Source of the DNA: Antrodiella citrinella
Taxonomy: Eukaryota; Basidiomycota; Agaricomycetes; Polyporales; Steccherinaceae
DNA length: 64,000 nt
Direction of reading: 5' to 3'
NCBI GenBank assembly: GCA_004802725.1
Contig: SGPM01000061.1
Coordinates: forward strand, 1 to 64,000
The notes under the pieces were generated by a model. That model did not search any database and was not told the DNA's origin. It saw only the letters and a list, made by a program, of their open reading frames with translations. Position 1 is the first letter of the stretch; each line of letters starts with the position of its first letter. Position numbers and translations under genes: made by a program. Positions 45,342 through 56,806 of the stretch are shown here, piece after piece.

Positions 45342-48336
45342 ATGCAAAGCTTTGTGCCACACTTTCCACTTGGAAATGAAGACTTCGGTGCCACTCGCGA
45401 CAACAGCTCTGCATCCTCCGCGCCAAATGACGACGGCAAAACGCAACTCACTGAGGACCAAATCAAGATCCTCCACAAACTGATGCACAGCTCTCAGAGT
45501 CAAGAAATCCATTTCGAGCCTGATCACTCGTACCGCCAATTACCACAAGACACAAAGCCGCAAGTAGCACCTCGACCGCGAACAGCTTGGCTGCAGACGC
45601 GTGTCCATGAAAAACCACGCGACGCAGAGTCGTGGATCGAGTTAATATCACTTGTGAGAGTTGCAAAAGATCATGACAAGATTGTGGACACATATGAAGC
45701 AGCGCTGCAAGCATTCCCGAACACGGTCAGTTCTGTTCTTTCATCTATCACAGGCGTGCTGCGCTGGGTCGCCTCATTTTAACTCTGCGGCTTTGTCACT
45801 CTTCAGCCCTCCTTGCAGATCTCCTACCTGATGCATGTGTCGGAATCTTCAGTACCAACGAAGTGGCAAACTGTCGCTACGCTCCTGAACCGGTTTCTGA
45901 AAACTTCGCCTTTCCCTGAGCTATGGAGGTTCTATATATCTCATGTTAGGTATGTTCTCCGCGTCGATTTGAGTGATGCATGAATTGATGCTTTGCCAAG
46001 CAGAAAAGTGAACTCTAAAAACGTAAAAAGTGCACACGGTACTGTCCGTAAAGCATACGAGTTTGCTTTGAATCATGTCGGGCACGATCCTGAGAGTGGT
46101 GATATCTGGAGTGACTACATACATTTCCTGAAGACCGTAGAGGTGAGTACAGTGCACAACAATTTCTTCTTGAGCATCACGGTGACGAATTTACTCCAGG
46201 CTGATATATGGAATGAAGGTTGTCAAACAGACATACTTCGTATGGCTTACCAGTGTGCCATTCAGGCACCCACGGCCCATGCGAATAAACTGTGGCAACA
46301 ATATTGCGAGTTCGAGGCCGCTGCAGCCGACCCGCAGTCGGTGAGCTTCTATCCTGAATTGTGTGCCGCAGGATGCTTACTTTGACGCACTGGCAGGTCG
46401 AAAAGATCATCGCTGCTCATCAAGTTGTCCACACACAAGCTTGCAAGGCTTATGGCGCACTTCAAGCATGTGTAGGAGATTTGTTCTCTGCACCTACTGC
46501 TGATCAAGACTTGCTACGGCTTCCGCGAGTGCCCATATTCTTTGCTGACGAAAAGGCTCTCATGTCCAAGTGGCGACAATATCTCAAGTGGGAGGAAGGA
46601 AACCCTCTTTCGTACGACGATCACGCTCGATCGAGGCTGTATACACGGGTGCAAGCAGCGTACAGGAAAGCTGTCGTCCTCATGAGGTTCTACCCGGAGG
46701 TTTGGTGCGTGGTCGTGCAATCGTATTATTTCCTGCTTCTCAACCTCCAACGCAGGTATATGGCTTATGCGTGGACTAATCTGGTAGCAAATGAGCCAGG
46801 CCTCCCAGACTCAAAACGGGAAGAAAAGAAAGATGAAGCTATGGAATACTTGAAATCCGGCGTGCATGCTAATCCTCGAAGGTTTGCGAAGTGTTCACCT
46901 TCATTGACACCTCTGCTGATGTTGCGTAGTTTCGTACTCAACTTCGCATACGCCGAAGTTCTTGAAGAGGCGAATGACCTTCCGGCAGTTCATGACGTCT
47001 ACCAGACATTCATTAGTGCGCTTCGAACTGAACTAGAGGCCGAGGGATCACAAGGATCTCCGGTGACAGGAACTTCATTAGATGATCCATCGTCACAACC
47101 TAGCAAGTTTATGGGCAAGGCCGATATGAAGGACGATAAACGTACCCAATTTGGTACCGCGTGGATCATGTACATGCGATTTGCGCGTAGAGCTGAATCT
47201 TCAAAGGCAGCTAGAGACGTCTTTTCTAAAGCCCGAAAGGACAACTGGGTGACGTGGAAAGTGTACGAAGCTGCTGGTGAGTATGTTGTTTGATTGTCGC
47301 AATGTGATGACTCACTAGGACGTTTTGGCAGCGTTGATGGAATATCATTGTACGAAGGCTGCGGACGTTGCCACGCGTATCTTTCATAAAGCAATGGAGA
47401 AGTTTCCTACTGAGGAACAGCTCGCTTTGCAATACCTTGAATTTCTCATCTCCATTAATGATGATTCAAGTCAGTCGTTTCTGAGTCTTGTCTTCCTTCA
47501 TCTAATATCTGAATATGTTAGATGCCCGAGCGTTATTTGAACGCGTGATCGCAATGTTCGCTCCTGAGAAGGCTCGAGTGCTCTGGAATCGTTGGATGCG
47601 ATACGAGTATCAGTATGGCACGTTTCCAGCTACGCAAGAGTTAGAAAAAAGGATTGCACAGGTCTATCCGAACGGTCAGATGCAGGTCCCGTCCTGCGTT
47701 TAGCATTTGTCCTCACGCTCGATGCATCTTCACAGAGTCACCAATCAAACGATTTGCAGATCGTCACAAGTATCTAAACGTGGACACGATAGCGGTCCGA
47801 GACCTCGGCTTCAGATTGGGCCCATTGTCTGATCGTACGCCTAACAGTCAGCAAGTCATTACTCCCCACTCGTCGCAAGAAACCACTCGGACGACTCGGA
47901 GCTCGAGTTCCAGCAAGCGTCGTTTATCTGCATCAATCCACGATTCGTTTGCGACGAAGCACAAGCCATTTGATCTTGAGCTTGCTCGAGACAAGTGCCC
48001 TTACACAGAATTCACAAACAAGCAAGTTATGAGCGATGGCCTGAAATCTACGCTCTCTTGTCCTGAGGCGATCTCTTGGTTCCTAAGCATGTTACCCGTG
48101 GCTTCTTTGTATGAAGGTGTGCCGATGCCCATAAGTTTTATTGAGACCTCGTCCTAACGAAAGCGTGTATAGGCCCTCTACTTCGTACCGACGACATGAT
48201 GCAGTTGCTGCTTAATATGACCATCCCTAGTTCTACGGGAATCGGTGTCCGCCCTCAGCGAGTCGAGTCTGCTGGTATTCATTCAAGTCTTCCGACCGCC
48301 CCCCGAGCTTCATCCAAGCGATACTGGTCTCGGTAG
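45342..48336 (+). CDS. RNA14: RNA14/CstF77, mRNA 3'-end processing factor
   Basis: Rna14 is the HAT-repeat scaffold of cleavage factor IA/CstF and bridges RNA-binding Rna15 and Pcf11 during pre-mRNA cleavage and polyadenylation. The N-terminus has KTQLTEDQIKILHKLMHSS. HAT repeats follow, with RDAESWIELISLVRVAKDHD, IWSDYIHFLKTVEADIWNEG and LWQQYCEFEAAAADPQSVEK. Further repeats carry MSKWRQYLKWEEGNPLSYDD, FVLNFAYAEVLEEANDLPAV, FGTAWIMYMRFARRAESSKA, RVLWNRWMRYEYQYGTFPAT and RFADRHKYLNVDTIAVRDLG. The C-terminal monkeytail-like part has TDDMMQLLLNMTIPS, ending RYWSR at 48336. About ten introns of 45-80 nt interrupt it. The start at 45342 is the first good ATG, but an upstream exon cannot be excluded. 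Confidence 0.93.
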
Positions 48337-48569
48337 CTACGCTCTTACATGTTGCCTCCGCAACCACGTCTGTCAGATTAGACGATACTCTTTCTTGGAA
48401 TCTTTGGATTTGCGTGTAGCGTTAGCCTACGTGTCAGCATCTGGGATCTAATAGTGTTCTGGATATCTACATTTTGTGTATAGTGATAGTCTACGTCTCA
48501 CTACTATTCTCTTCTTGGCTTCTTGAATCTGACAGCGTAATGGGCATCATAGAATCACATTATATTATT
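48337..48569. other. Convergent 3' spacer
   Basis: The 233 bp lie between the stops of RNA14 and the F-box gene. No feature is recognised. Confidence 0.5.
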
Positions 48570-50163
48570 TCAGTATAGTGCAGCTATCGTCTTCTTCTTT
48601 CCAGGACTTCTCGTACCCTCCAAAGACCGCAGTAGCATCGACTTGGGGGTCTTATCATCAACATCAACCACTTTGTCCCATTTCCGCATCCCATACTTTA
48701 TCTTCCGTCCAGCGGCATAACTTGTACCAAACTGCCAACAACGCGTCAGCTTGCATACTTACGATGTAGACCCAGATCTTGATGCTTACCGGGTCTTGAG
48801 CTTTCAGGATCTTCGTAACCACACCTTTGCCTATCCAAAACGGATACGCCACGACCTCCCTCATCTTTGCATCCACATCCTCCCAACTCAAACCCCCCAT
48901 ATAAACAAACTTGACGTCAACGAGGATCGACGGGTCGAAATTCTGTGTGACCTCGTTCAGCTCCTCGTAGTCGTCGACCTTGCACTCTTCCGTGGACTCG
49001 AATCGAATGGGGAGCTCGATATGCTTGATATCAAGGTTCGTCAGCTGGTCGAGGAGGAGCGGGACGGCTTCGTGGGTGATGGGCCGGAGCTCTATTGTGT
49101 GGAGGGAGGTGCAGTGGGAGAGCTCCCAGCCATACGAAGCGTCCTCGTCGTCTGATCAGAGCCACTGCCGTCAGCCAAGACCAACGCAGATAGCAGAACA
49201 GCAACACTCACCTTCAGGTAATACCCGAAGCCTCAGAGTCCTTAAATTTTTGCCTAGATGTCTAAAGAGCCATAACGTATCTGGATGCGGTCTCGAAGGC
49301 CGGTCTCGCATGCAGATGCCGTCTACCTCTAAGTATACCAGAGAGGCTATAGAAGAGGCCGGTACAATATCCCGGAGACGGTGGAGGTCTGAGACGTACA
49401 ACGCCGTGAGCTCCGAACGTCTTGGCTTGTGTGCGTCGCCATCACCGGTATTCTGATCTTGTGGGTCGCCAGATTGGTTGCCTCCAACCTCCTGTTCTTC
49501 CTCGTCCTCGCTGTCTTCGCTATATTTGTCATCGTCGCCGTCGTCACTGTCATCATCATCATCGTTATTGTCATGACTGCCGAACCCGCCCAAAAGCTGA
49601 GACCGAATCACATGGAGAGTCTCCAGCGAAGGCAGCGCCATCAACGCCGTCTTGAAGAGATCGACCGGCACTGTGACATGCTCCACGCACAGAACCGGTG
49701 TGTCCAACGTCGCAAAGCTGCTCCAGAAGTCCGTCACCGGCACCAGGCCCTTAGACGTATAGCAGCTCGGATGCGGGAAAACACAATCGCAAAACACAAC
49801 CCTCGTCAGCTTCTTCATCGCGCCGGACATGACCACCCTCGCGAGCTGTTCCCACTTCCGCAGCATCTGCTTGGCGAAGGGGTCCCCGCCGTTCCACGAG
49901 CGGAAGGAGTAGATCTCGACTTGCTCGGCCCAGTACGCCACAGTCGGGAGCGCTGCGAGCAAAGCCTCGAATCGGTCGAGGGTGTACGGCCTGATCCGTA
50001 TCATGCGGTATATGTACGGCCGGACGGCGTAGTGCCAGACTGCGCTGGTGAGGTTCGCGCTTCGGATTGCTGTGCGGTCCGAGTCCTCACAAATGTAAGA
50101 CATGACGTGGGATACGGTCTCGACAGGCAGCGAGGGAGAAAGAAAAGGTCGTGAATTGGCCAT
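48570..50163 (-). CDS. F-box-like protein with an acidic insert
   Basis: F-box proteins are substrate adaptors of SCF ubiquitin ligases. The N-terminus SPSLPVETVSHVMSYICEDS then AIRSANLTSAVWHYAVRPYI matches the degenerate F-box of mushroom families. LRR-like strands follow (LTRVVFCDCVFPHPSC, LPSLETLHVIRSQLL). An uninterrupted Asp/Ser/Glu tract spans about residues 200-230 (49500-49590). LRR-like strands resume at ELTALYVSDLHRLRDIVPAS. Exon 1 (50163-49211) is spliced to a second exon starting DDEDASYGWELSHCTSLHTI. A third exon reached through the GTAAGC donor near 48785 would end TIAALY with a stop at 48570. Without that intron the frame stops at 48664. Such families expand and turn over fast; substrates are unknown. 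Confidence 0.78.
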
Positions 50164-51009
50164 CGAATGTCTGAATGTTCAGACCTGGCCTCAGAAGGTT
50201 TCTGGAACGATGACCGTGGACGTGGTGGGAGAAAGGCCGCCTCAGGAGTCCTGTTGCGAGTCTTACCTGATTTTTATATGCTGCTCTGAACTTATTGACA
50301 TCACGTCCATTGTTCCCATTGTTGAACTCTGATGGGCCACCTGCAACAAAGTTAGTCATGTCATTGTCCTTGGTATCAGATAGCATTGTTGTACCTCTTC
50401 CATGCTATGCTAGAGATACGATGCGAAAGCAAGAATCTGGAAGGGGCCATCGCGCTCGTCTTTGGTCCTTGGAGGAGAAATTTTGGAGAAATACATGCTG
50501 ACTGTTTTGAGCGTCTGTAATCGCCGACCCTAACCCTAGTTTCGCATTTCATGGAAGGGGATAATATATTCTGCTCAATTATACGACAGGGGAGTGAGGC
50601 AAAAAATTGTGTTTGAAAGAAATACAGTATACTTATGAGTGGGAGGGGAAGCTGAATGTCCATTGGCCCACAACAAATGAAAGATATTGGCATTCAAACG
50701 TGAGTTATATACATCACAACGCAAAGAGACGAACAAAATACTCAAAGCGAAGAGGAACTCACCAAAGAACGGGTTGCCACCCGCAGGGTGACTTCCGGAG
50801 GGTCCAGAACGCAATAAACGCGTTTTGCGTCGCCCGAAGTGCAAAACTGAGAACAGAAAGGGGGGCGGAGAGGAAGAGCGGGCCGTCGGTCGACCGGCAT
50901 TGGGCGTGTTAGCGCCGCCTTCCCGAACCTGTCTACTACTAAGACCGTCTACTTCGCAAGATGGTGATGGGGTTCAATTCCGCTCGGGACAAAATTTGCA
51001 GGACTATTA

Positions 51010-51570
51010 GCGTTCAATGTTCATCGCCTATGTAGAAAGGCGAAGTACCTGAGGTCCTGAGCGTGAACAGAGAGAGGAAATGCTGTAGATGACCTGGCAT
51101 CAGTCGGTGCATAAAGAAAGCCGTCCTTCGAAGACAAACGGCGATCGGACCTTCGTAGTTGACTGGTGATGCATTGGGAACTACTGAGGGACGATGGAAC
51201 AAGTGAAGAGAGGTGCGATTCTGTGTGCAATTGCAGGCTGAGATGCAAGCAAAGATAGGTGTGGTTTGACAGATACGTACCTCAAGGCTCAGACTGCGCA
51301 GCGTGGGCGCCACGCTGAAGGTATAGGAAAAGACTTTGCCAAGATCGTCGAAACTTGGCAGTGTCAGGGATAGCGATAAGACTATTTCAGCCAGAGGTTT
51401 GACACTAGACGTTCGTCTGGACGCCAGAGCAGGAGTGTTGTAAGAGCCTCCACTGGCAGATGTTCGACCAGTGCCTGGCTTGCAGTGATCCTCCGAGTCC
51501 CTCAGATGCTCTGTTGCTACAGACGCAACATGGTCTGGACACAGGCACGTCAGGCAGTGTGTTCGCGACC
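51010..51570 (-). pseudogene. F-box/LRR-type gene fragment A
   Basis: A minus-strand frame reads protein-like from about 51560 down to 51283, with VKPLAEIVLSLSLTLPSFDD, then LGKVFSYTFSVAPTLRSLSL and a GTACGT donor. No start codon or F-box is found upstream. A possible last exon ends DLRYFAFLHRR at about 51021. This tail resembles that of fragment B. It looks like the 3' part of a lost gene, although an unresolved small gene is possible. Confidence 0.45.
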
Positions 51571-51724
51571 TGTGGAAGCATTACAAGCATCAGTAGCTGA
51601 AAGGTGGAAGGACTCGAATGGTCACACCGCAAGCTCTCGACTGTATGTGCCTCTGGTGTGGTGGCCACGAGCTTAGCTGATCAGGCACGGCATGTTCGAA
51701 GGCGGCAAGCTTCAATCCAAGTTT

Positions 51725-51840
51725 GCAGGACTATCAGCGTTCATCACCCAGAAAGGCGACGTACCTGAGCGTGTACGGTTCAAGTTGTGTTACAGCTTCC
51801 CACACCGCTGAAGGGTCTGCTCACTGGTTCTCAGTTGTTG
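51725..51840 (-). pseudogene. F-box-type gene tail, fragment B
   Basis: A short minus-strand frame reads VWEAVTQLEPYTLRYVAFLG then DER and stop. This is a typical last-exon ending of mushroom F-box proteins. The DNA after the stop (TTTGCAGGACTATCAGCGTTCA at 51722-51743 on the plus strand) is almost repeated beside fragment A (from about 50996), showing the two fragments are duplicates. No upstream coding part is recognisable. Confidence 0.45.
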
Positions 51841-52198
51841 TCCCACCGTTTCATGGGCGGGGAGGACACACGGTATAATGAAATCAGGATATTCCGAAAC
51901 TCGGGGAGTGAAGCGAGTGTTTTGCGTTTGAGATGGAGGGTTTAGCGAAAGTGTGATTAGCCAGAAGAATGAAAACGGGGAGGCGAGGGCGACCATCAAC
52001 ACATCTTCCTCCTTTCGTGATCAATCCAACAGCCTAGTGCTTTATCTTCTTCGCTCTTCCCATCTCTCCCACCCAGCCTGCTTGCCCCTTCTCCAGTCTT
52101 CCAGATTTCGTGCAAAACAAATCTCCCTTTTCTGCTGCACAGCACAATCCTATCCTCAAGAACACAGCGCCGTCTAAGTATCACCTATCGAAGCAGCG

Positions 52199-54414
52199 AT
52201 GCCGGCTCGAGAACCGCCCGTGCCGGTCCAAGGCCAGTACAGCTCAGATCCTCTCGACGCTGCCCTGCGTCCACCCCTCGACGAAACGGAGGAAGAGAAG
52301 GCGCAGCGGTTAGCAGAAGAGGCAGAGGCGAAGCGGATAAGCCATGAGATTGACGAGACTATCCGACTGGAGAAGCAGCAGCGGAGGAAGGGCAAAGCAG
52401 TGCGGCTGTTGCTGTTGGGCCAGAGCGAGTCTGGTGAGCACCCCAGCACTCTTCGTGTTTCTGTCCGTTAACATTTCGTAGGCAAATCCACGACTCTCAG
52501 ACGTAAGTAAACAGAAATCGCCACTCTCCTGCATCGATTTCTGACTTGTACAATGCAGAGTTCCAACGGATATATACCCCAAACGCGTTCAGGGAAGAAC
52601 GCATCCTCTGGAGATCCGTGATCCAGCTAAACATCGTCCGTTCAATACGGATTATCCTCGACGCCGTACAGGATGTCCGGCGACACGAGCTCATGGGTGT
52701 CTCCTCGGACACAGAGTACGACGACTACGCCGACCAACCCGTCGGCCTCCCCCCACACCTGCACGCCATCTGCATGCGCCTCGTACCCCTGCGGCACGTC
52801 GAATCCCTCCTCATCGCGAAGCTTGTACCCCCAAACGAGGACGAGGCCACACACCTGGGCGTCGGCGACTCGGGGTACGACCCGCACGCGTATCGGCAGA
52901 AGGAGATCTTCGTGCGCCCGACGACGACGTGGAAGGGTGCGGTGAAGAAACATGGGGCCGATAGGCCAAGTAGCGCGGGCAATGCGGGATTGGAGACTCC
53001 GGAAGAGAGCCAGGCGGTCCTGCATCAGTGCCGCAACGAGATGATTGCCCTGTGGTGTGATAGGACGGTGAGGGAGATATTGAAGAGGCGGAAGATACGA
53101 TTGGAGGAGTCTCCCGGATTGTACGTTCTCGACCTGCTTCCCTGTCTGCTTATACTCACTTCCGTTACAGTTTCCTCGACGATTTGGAGCGTGTTACTTC
53201 CTTGCGATATCTCCCATCTGATGGTATGTCCTGCTTGCGGACGATCTTACAAAACACTCGATACTGACCCTCCCATTTGTTCGCATGTATAGATGACGTG
53301 CTGAGAGCGCGATTGAAGACGGTAGGAGTGTCTGAGTACAAGTTTCAGATGGAAGCAGGCTCAGAGAGTGGCACTGAATGGCGAATCATCGACGTTGGCG
53401 GTTCACGGTCTCAGGTACGTTGCAATTCGACCTTTCATGTACCGCCGAATGCGTTCTCTTCCTAACACTTTCCTTCTTGAACAGCGCAGTGAGTCTGTCT
53501 CCGCATTCTCGCATTGACCAATTCACTAAACCTAAGCGAAAGTGACGTGGATACCTTTCTTCGACGATGGTGAGTACGTCCCACCACGCCGCAATGTTCT
53601 CGTACTGATCGCGATTTCCATCCTTCAGTCGACGGTACGTTCGCTTCCTAGGATTTGTAGGGACATCGAAGGCTCACGCCTTGCCCTAGCTATCATCTTC
53701 CTAGCACCAATCTCAGGTTTCGACCAAACGCTTGTGGAAGATAAGAGTGTGAACCGACTGGTGCGTCCCTTCATTTCCTTCATTCTTCTTCCAGACCGAA
53801 ATCGCTGACACAATGTGTTTCTATCACTATCATGGGCATTCACAATACGCCCTCTCGGTCGTCAAACAAACAGGAAGACTCCGTCCTGCTTTGGAAAGCC
53901 GTCTGCTCGAACAAGCTCCTCGCGAAAGTCGACCTCGTGCTGTTTCTCAACAAGTGCGACATCCTCGCGTCGAAGCTGCGTTCGGGCATTCGCCTGTCGA
54001 AGTATGTTCGTAGCTTTGGGGAACGCCAGAACGATTCGGAGACGGCGGAAAAGTGTGCGTCTCCTCTTCCTTGTATGTGCGCGTGTTGTTGGAATGAAGC
54101 TGACGGGGATAACATGCAGATTTCAGAAGTAAGTTCAACGCGATACACAGGGAACACTCGCCGATCCCGCGCAAGTTTTATGGGTTCTGCACGTCCGTAA
54201 CGGTATGCTCGTTCCTCGCTTCAAACTGACCGCCGCTCACGCTCGCGGTTCTTCTGCAGGATACGACCACCACCATGGGTATACTCGCAAGTGGTATGTG
54301 TGCTACGTGTGTCATGTGCCGAGCTGATTCTCATCTACCTTGTTTTTTTCGTTCTGGTTTGCAGTTCGCGATATGGTCGTACGCGAGCACCTCCGACAGT
54401 CCAGACTACTTTAA
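52199..54414 (+). CDS. Atypical heterotrimeric G-protein alpha subunit
   Basis: The gene starts MPAREPPVPVQGQYSS and ends REHLRQSRLL. The GTP-binding motifs are present: G1 GQSESGKSTTLRQFQRIY (spliced across two introns), switch I RARLKTVGVSEY, G3 DVGGSRSQR, G4 LFLNKCDIL and a G5-like CTSVTDT. An all-alpha insert domain carries a long acid/Pro-rich insertion (VSSDTEYDDYADQPVGLPPH), making the protein larger than the usual 350-360 residues. Two departures matter. The catalytic Gln of DVGGQ is Ser, and the N-terminus lacks the Gly-2 myristoylation and Cys palmitoylation motif. The Arg and Thr of switch I are kept. This matches the expanded G-alpha groups of mushrooms rather than the canonical pheromone or nutrient G-alpha. 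About eight short introns interrupt it. Confidence 0.88.
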
Positions 54415-55477
54415 GCTTACCAGCACAGTGCTCACGCTCATGGCTTATGCTAATGACTGCCCCCCCTTGCATCATACGACCGGATGTACCATAATGATCT
54501 CTGTAACCTTCATTCTCATATTTTGCTTACTCGTACTCTTACCCTCACTGGCACTCACTCACTCATTTTACTTTGGATCTCTGTCTTTCCCCTCACCCAT
54601 TGTATCATCACATCTCATCCCATTTTACGCGTATTTATCCCGTACATCTCATACCCCCCTTTAACTCGTCTACTTGGCTTGGCTAAGGCTGTGTTCTTGT
54701 GTTTGTGTTGCTTGCTCTCATGTTATCTTGCTTTTAGATTGGAATAACGATATGTCGAAATTTAAGGTCTTCTTGTGGACTCTTTTGGTTCTTGGTTCTG
54801 CTTCTTTCTGTCCGTCTGCTGCCTTCATATGTCCCGCCCTCTTGCTTCGTCGTTCATGGTTTGCAGCAGGTGTTGTGAGTATGTATTTCAGTTGCACCAT
54901 GTACGTCTTCGCTCACCATTAACCACCGTACTGTAATACGAGCATGCCTGCTGAATCTGAAGTTCGTCCTGTCAGACTCAATCTTCGGGCACATTACATT
55001 ACAGCCGTTCAACGTTCAACCGTTAGTGTGATATTTGATCAGAAGCACCTACCTACAATGAAGTGGAATCGCACTCAACGTTGGCGAGCGTGGTGGAGGG
55101 ATGGGTCCACCATCTACCGACAAACCGGCACTCCAGAGCGCCACATAGGCACCATTCCAGGCATCTGACAACAACCAAGGTGTATTCGAGTAAGGACTGT
55201 GATGCAGAGGGAGCGACGGCATACGCAAAAGGTCCAAAATGTATCTGATAAACGGAAGAAATGGGAGAGTTGCTTATCAATAACGTTCGACATCACATAA
55301 CTATGGAGGGTAAATGATTGTTTTTTTGCGCCTGAGAAGCCCTGAAGAAGATGATAATTGCCCATAGGAACATTCAGATGGAGAAGGAAAGGGAGCAGGG
55401 TAAGAAGGTGGGAGGCGAGATGCGACGTAGCCACCGAGGCTTCCCTGAACCCAAACCTTGGGTAACAGTGTGGAGGC
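54415..55477. other. 1.06-kb convergent intergenic stretch
   Basis: The first 350 bp after the G-alpha stop are strongly pyrimidine-rich on the plus strand (many CTC, TTC and TTT runs), giving long but meaningless hydrophobic frames. No start, domain or splice-consistent gene is found. The region probably contains the two 3' UTRs. Confidence 0.5.
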
Positions 55478-56306
55478 TTAGACCAAGGTAAAGCCAATGG
55501 CGGCAGCGGCAGCGAAAATACCGCCAAAGGCCGTCTTCAATCCCGTAGCGTCGTTAGACTTGCCGGCGTTACCCTGCGAGGTCGGGGTGGCACTGGAACT
55601 GCTTCCCGAGGAGGTAGCGGAAGGAGACTGCGAGCTTGCGCTGGTGGGATACGCAGAGCCGAGGGGCTTGATCTCGAAGGGCGCGGACGTGGCGTACACC
55701 TGAGAAAAAGTAAATATTGTCAGTCGATAGCAAGTCGGCGTAGCGTGCGGGCTTTACGAACATCGGTGTTGTTCAGAGGGTTAGCGAACGTGATCACGTA
55801 GCCAGTTCCGGGACCCTGGTTAATCAAGTCCTGGGTGATGGTCTTGGAGCAGTCGAAGTTGTTCTGAATCGCGATGAAGGCACCGGCCTGGAGGTTTGCG
55901 CTCGGGTTGCCGATCCTGGACAAGCGAAATGTGTTCAGCGCACATACTCATTGGAATCCGATATCCGATACGAAAACATCCCCTGCCCCTGCCCTACGAA
56001 CTTTCCATCCACTTCACAGGGCAAATGACTTCTTCGAAGCCCGGAGCCGCCGCGAGCACATTTCGCGAAGATACGAGAAGGGTGACTTACAGAACAGTGA
56101 ACGTCGGGAAGGTCGTATTCTGGCAAGTCCATGCGAGGGTGTTGATCGAGCTGGCCACTACAGGCTTTCATCAGAATGGGCGAGACGCACGGTGAAGGAC
56201 GCGACTTACCCCACCAATGGTCGGCGTCGGGGTTGGTGATCTCGAGGTTCTGTGAGGCGACGACGCCGACGAGGGCAGTGATGAAGGCGAGGCGGGGGAA
56301 GAACAT
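55478..56306 (-). CDS. Secreted GPI-anchored Ser/Thr-rich wall protein, Kre9/Knh1-like
   Basis: Four exons (56306-56210, 56157-56091, 55915-55762, 55699-55478) splice to 179 residues. A signal peptide (MFFPRLAFITALVGVVAS) is followed by LEITNPDADHWW and VASSINTLAWTCQ, the start of the Kre9/Knh1 immunoglobulin-like domain. QAGAFIAIQNNFDCSK and GTGYVITFANPLNNTDVY follow. A Ser/Thr-rich stalk (SASSQSPSATSSGSSSSATP) leads to NAGKSND, a likely omega site, and a hydrophobic tail (GGIFAAAAAIGFTLV) that signals GPI attachment. Two Cys could form one disulphide. The family is abundant in Agaricomycetes and sits in cell wall or plasma membrane; the precise role is unknown. Confidence 0.9.
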
Positions 56307-56806
56307 GATGAACGACGGAAAGGCTGAAGCGACGTGGGCGACGTGGACGACGAGGGCGATGGAAAAGAAGCAGCGATATCAACACAACACTGGACACCCG
56401 CGTTAAAGCTTTGCAGCGGAGAAGGCGTCGGCAGCGTCGGCGCTCCGATATTCTCTGTCGGAGTTGTCGGAAATTGAATAATCATGACCACCATCCTCGG
56501 AGTCAACGTCCTTCTCGCAATGCCATTCCGAACCCTCTTCCTCTACAAAACTCCCGAAATGACCTTCATATCGCATTGTTAGCTCGCCGCAACGGTGAAC
56601 CGGAATTACATTGCAGAAAACGAATGGGCCAGCGGGTTATTGTCATTTCCTGCAATGCAGCTCATGGTTTGCACTGGGTCGGTACGCTACCTCGGTGCCC
56701 AATAGTTCCTTAGAGGCGACGTGCACCATCCCCGGAATCACACGTGAGTATTGTAAGATCCCCCACTCAACCATGCGCCTCACGTTCACTATAGATTCTT
56801 GATGCC
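56307..56806. promoter_or_regulatory. Divergent region upstream of the GPI protein and the first RBR ligase
   Basis: About 500 bp. An open segment with LEATCTIPGIT followed by GTGAGT at about 56710-56750 could be an upstream exon of the RBR gene, spliced to ILDAVADLPLTRVT near 56800. I could not fix a start codon for it. Confidence 0.35.

Larger units (their letters stand above)
50164..52198. other. Region with decayed F-box gene fragments
   Basis: About 2 kb between the F-box gene and the G-alpha gene. Its right half holds two similar minus-strand remnants that are listed separately. The left half (50164-50990) has only short frames and a tRNA-like T-loop sequence that fails to fold. No intact gene is supported. 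Confidence 0.5.

Noticed and set aside
50925..50996. tRNA-like sequence with a TTCAATT loop and CTCGGGA opposite TCCCGAA
   Set aside because: The T-stem next to the loop has two mismatches when the acceptor is aligned, and no D-arm or anticodon arm can be placed.
54420..54920. Long hydrophobic frames downstream of the G-alpha gene
   Set aside because: They arise from pyrimidine-rich sequence, which encodes Leu/Ser/Phe in every frame, and no start or splice pattern supports them.
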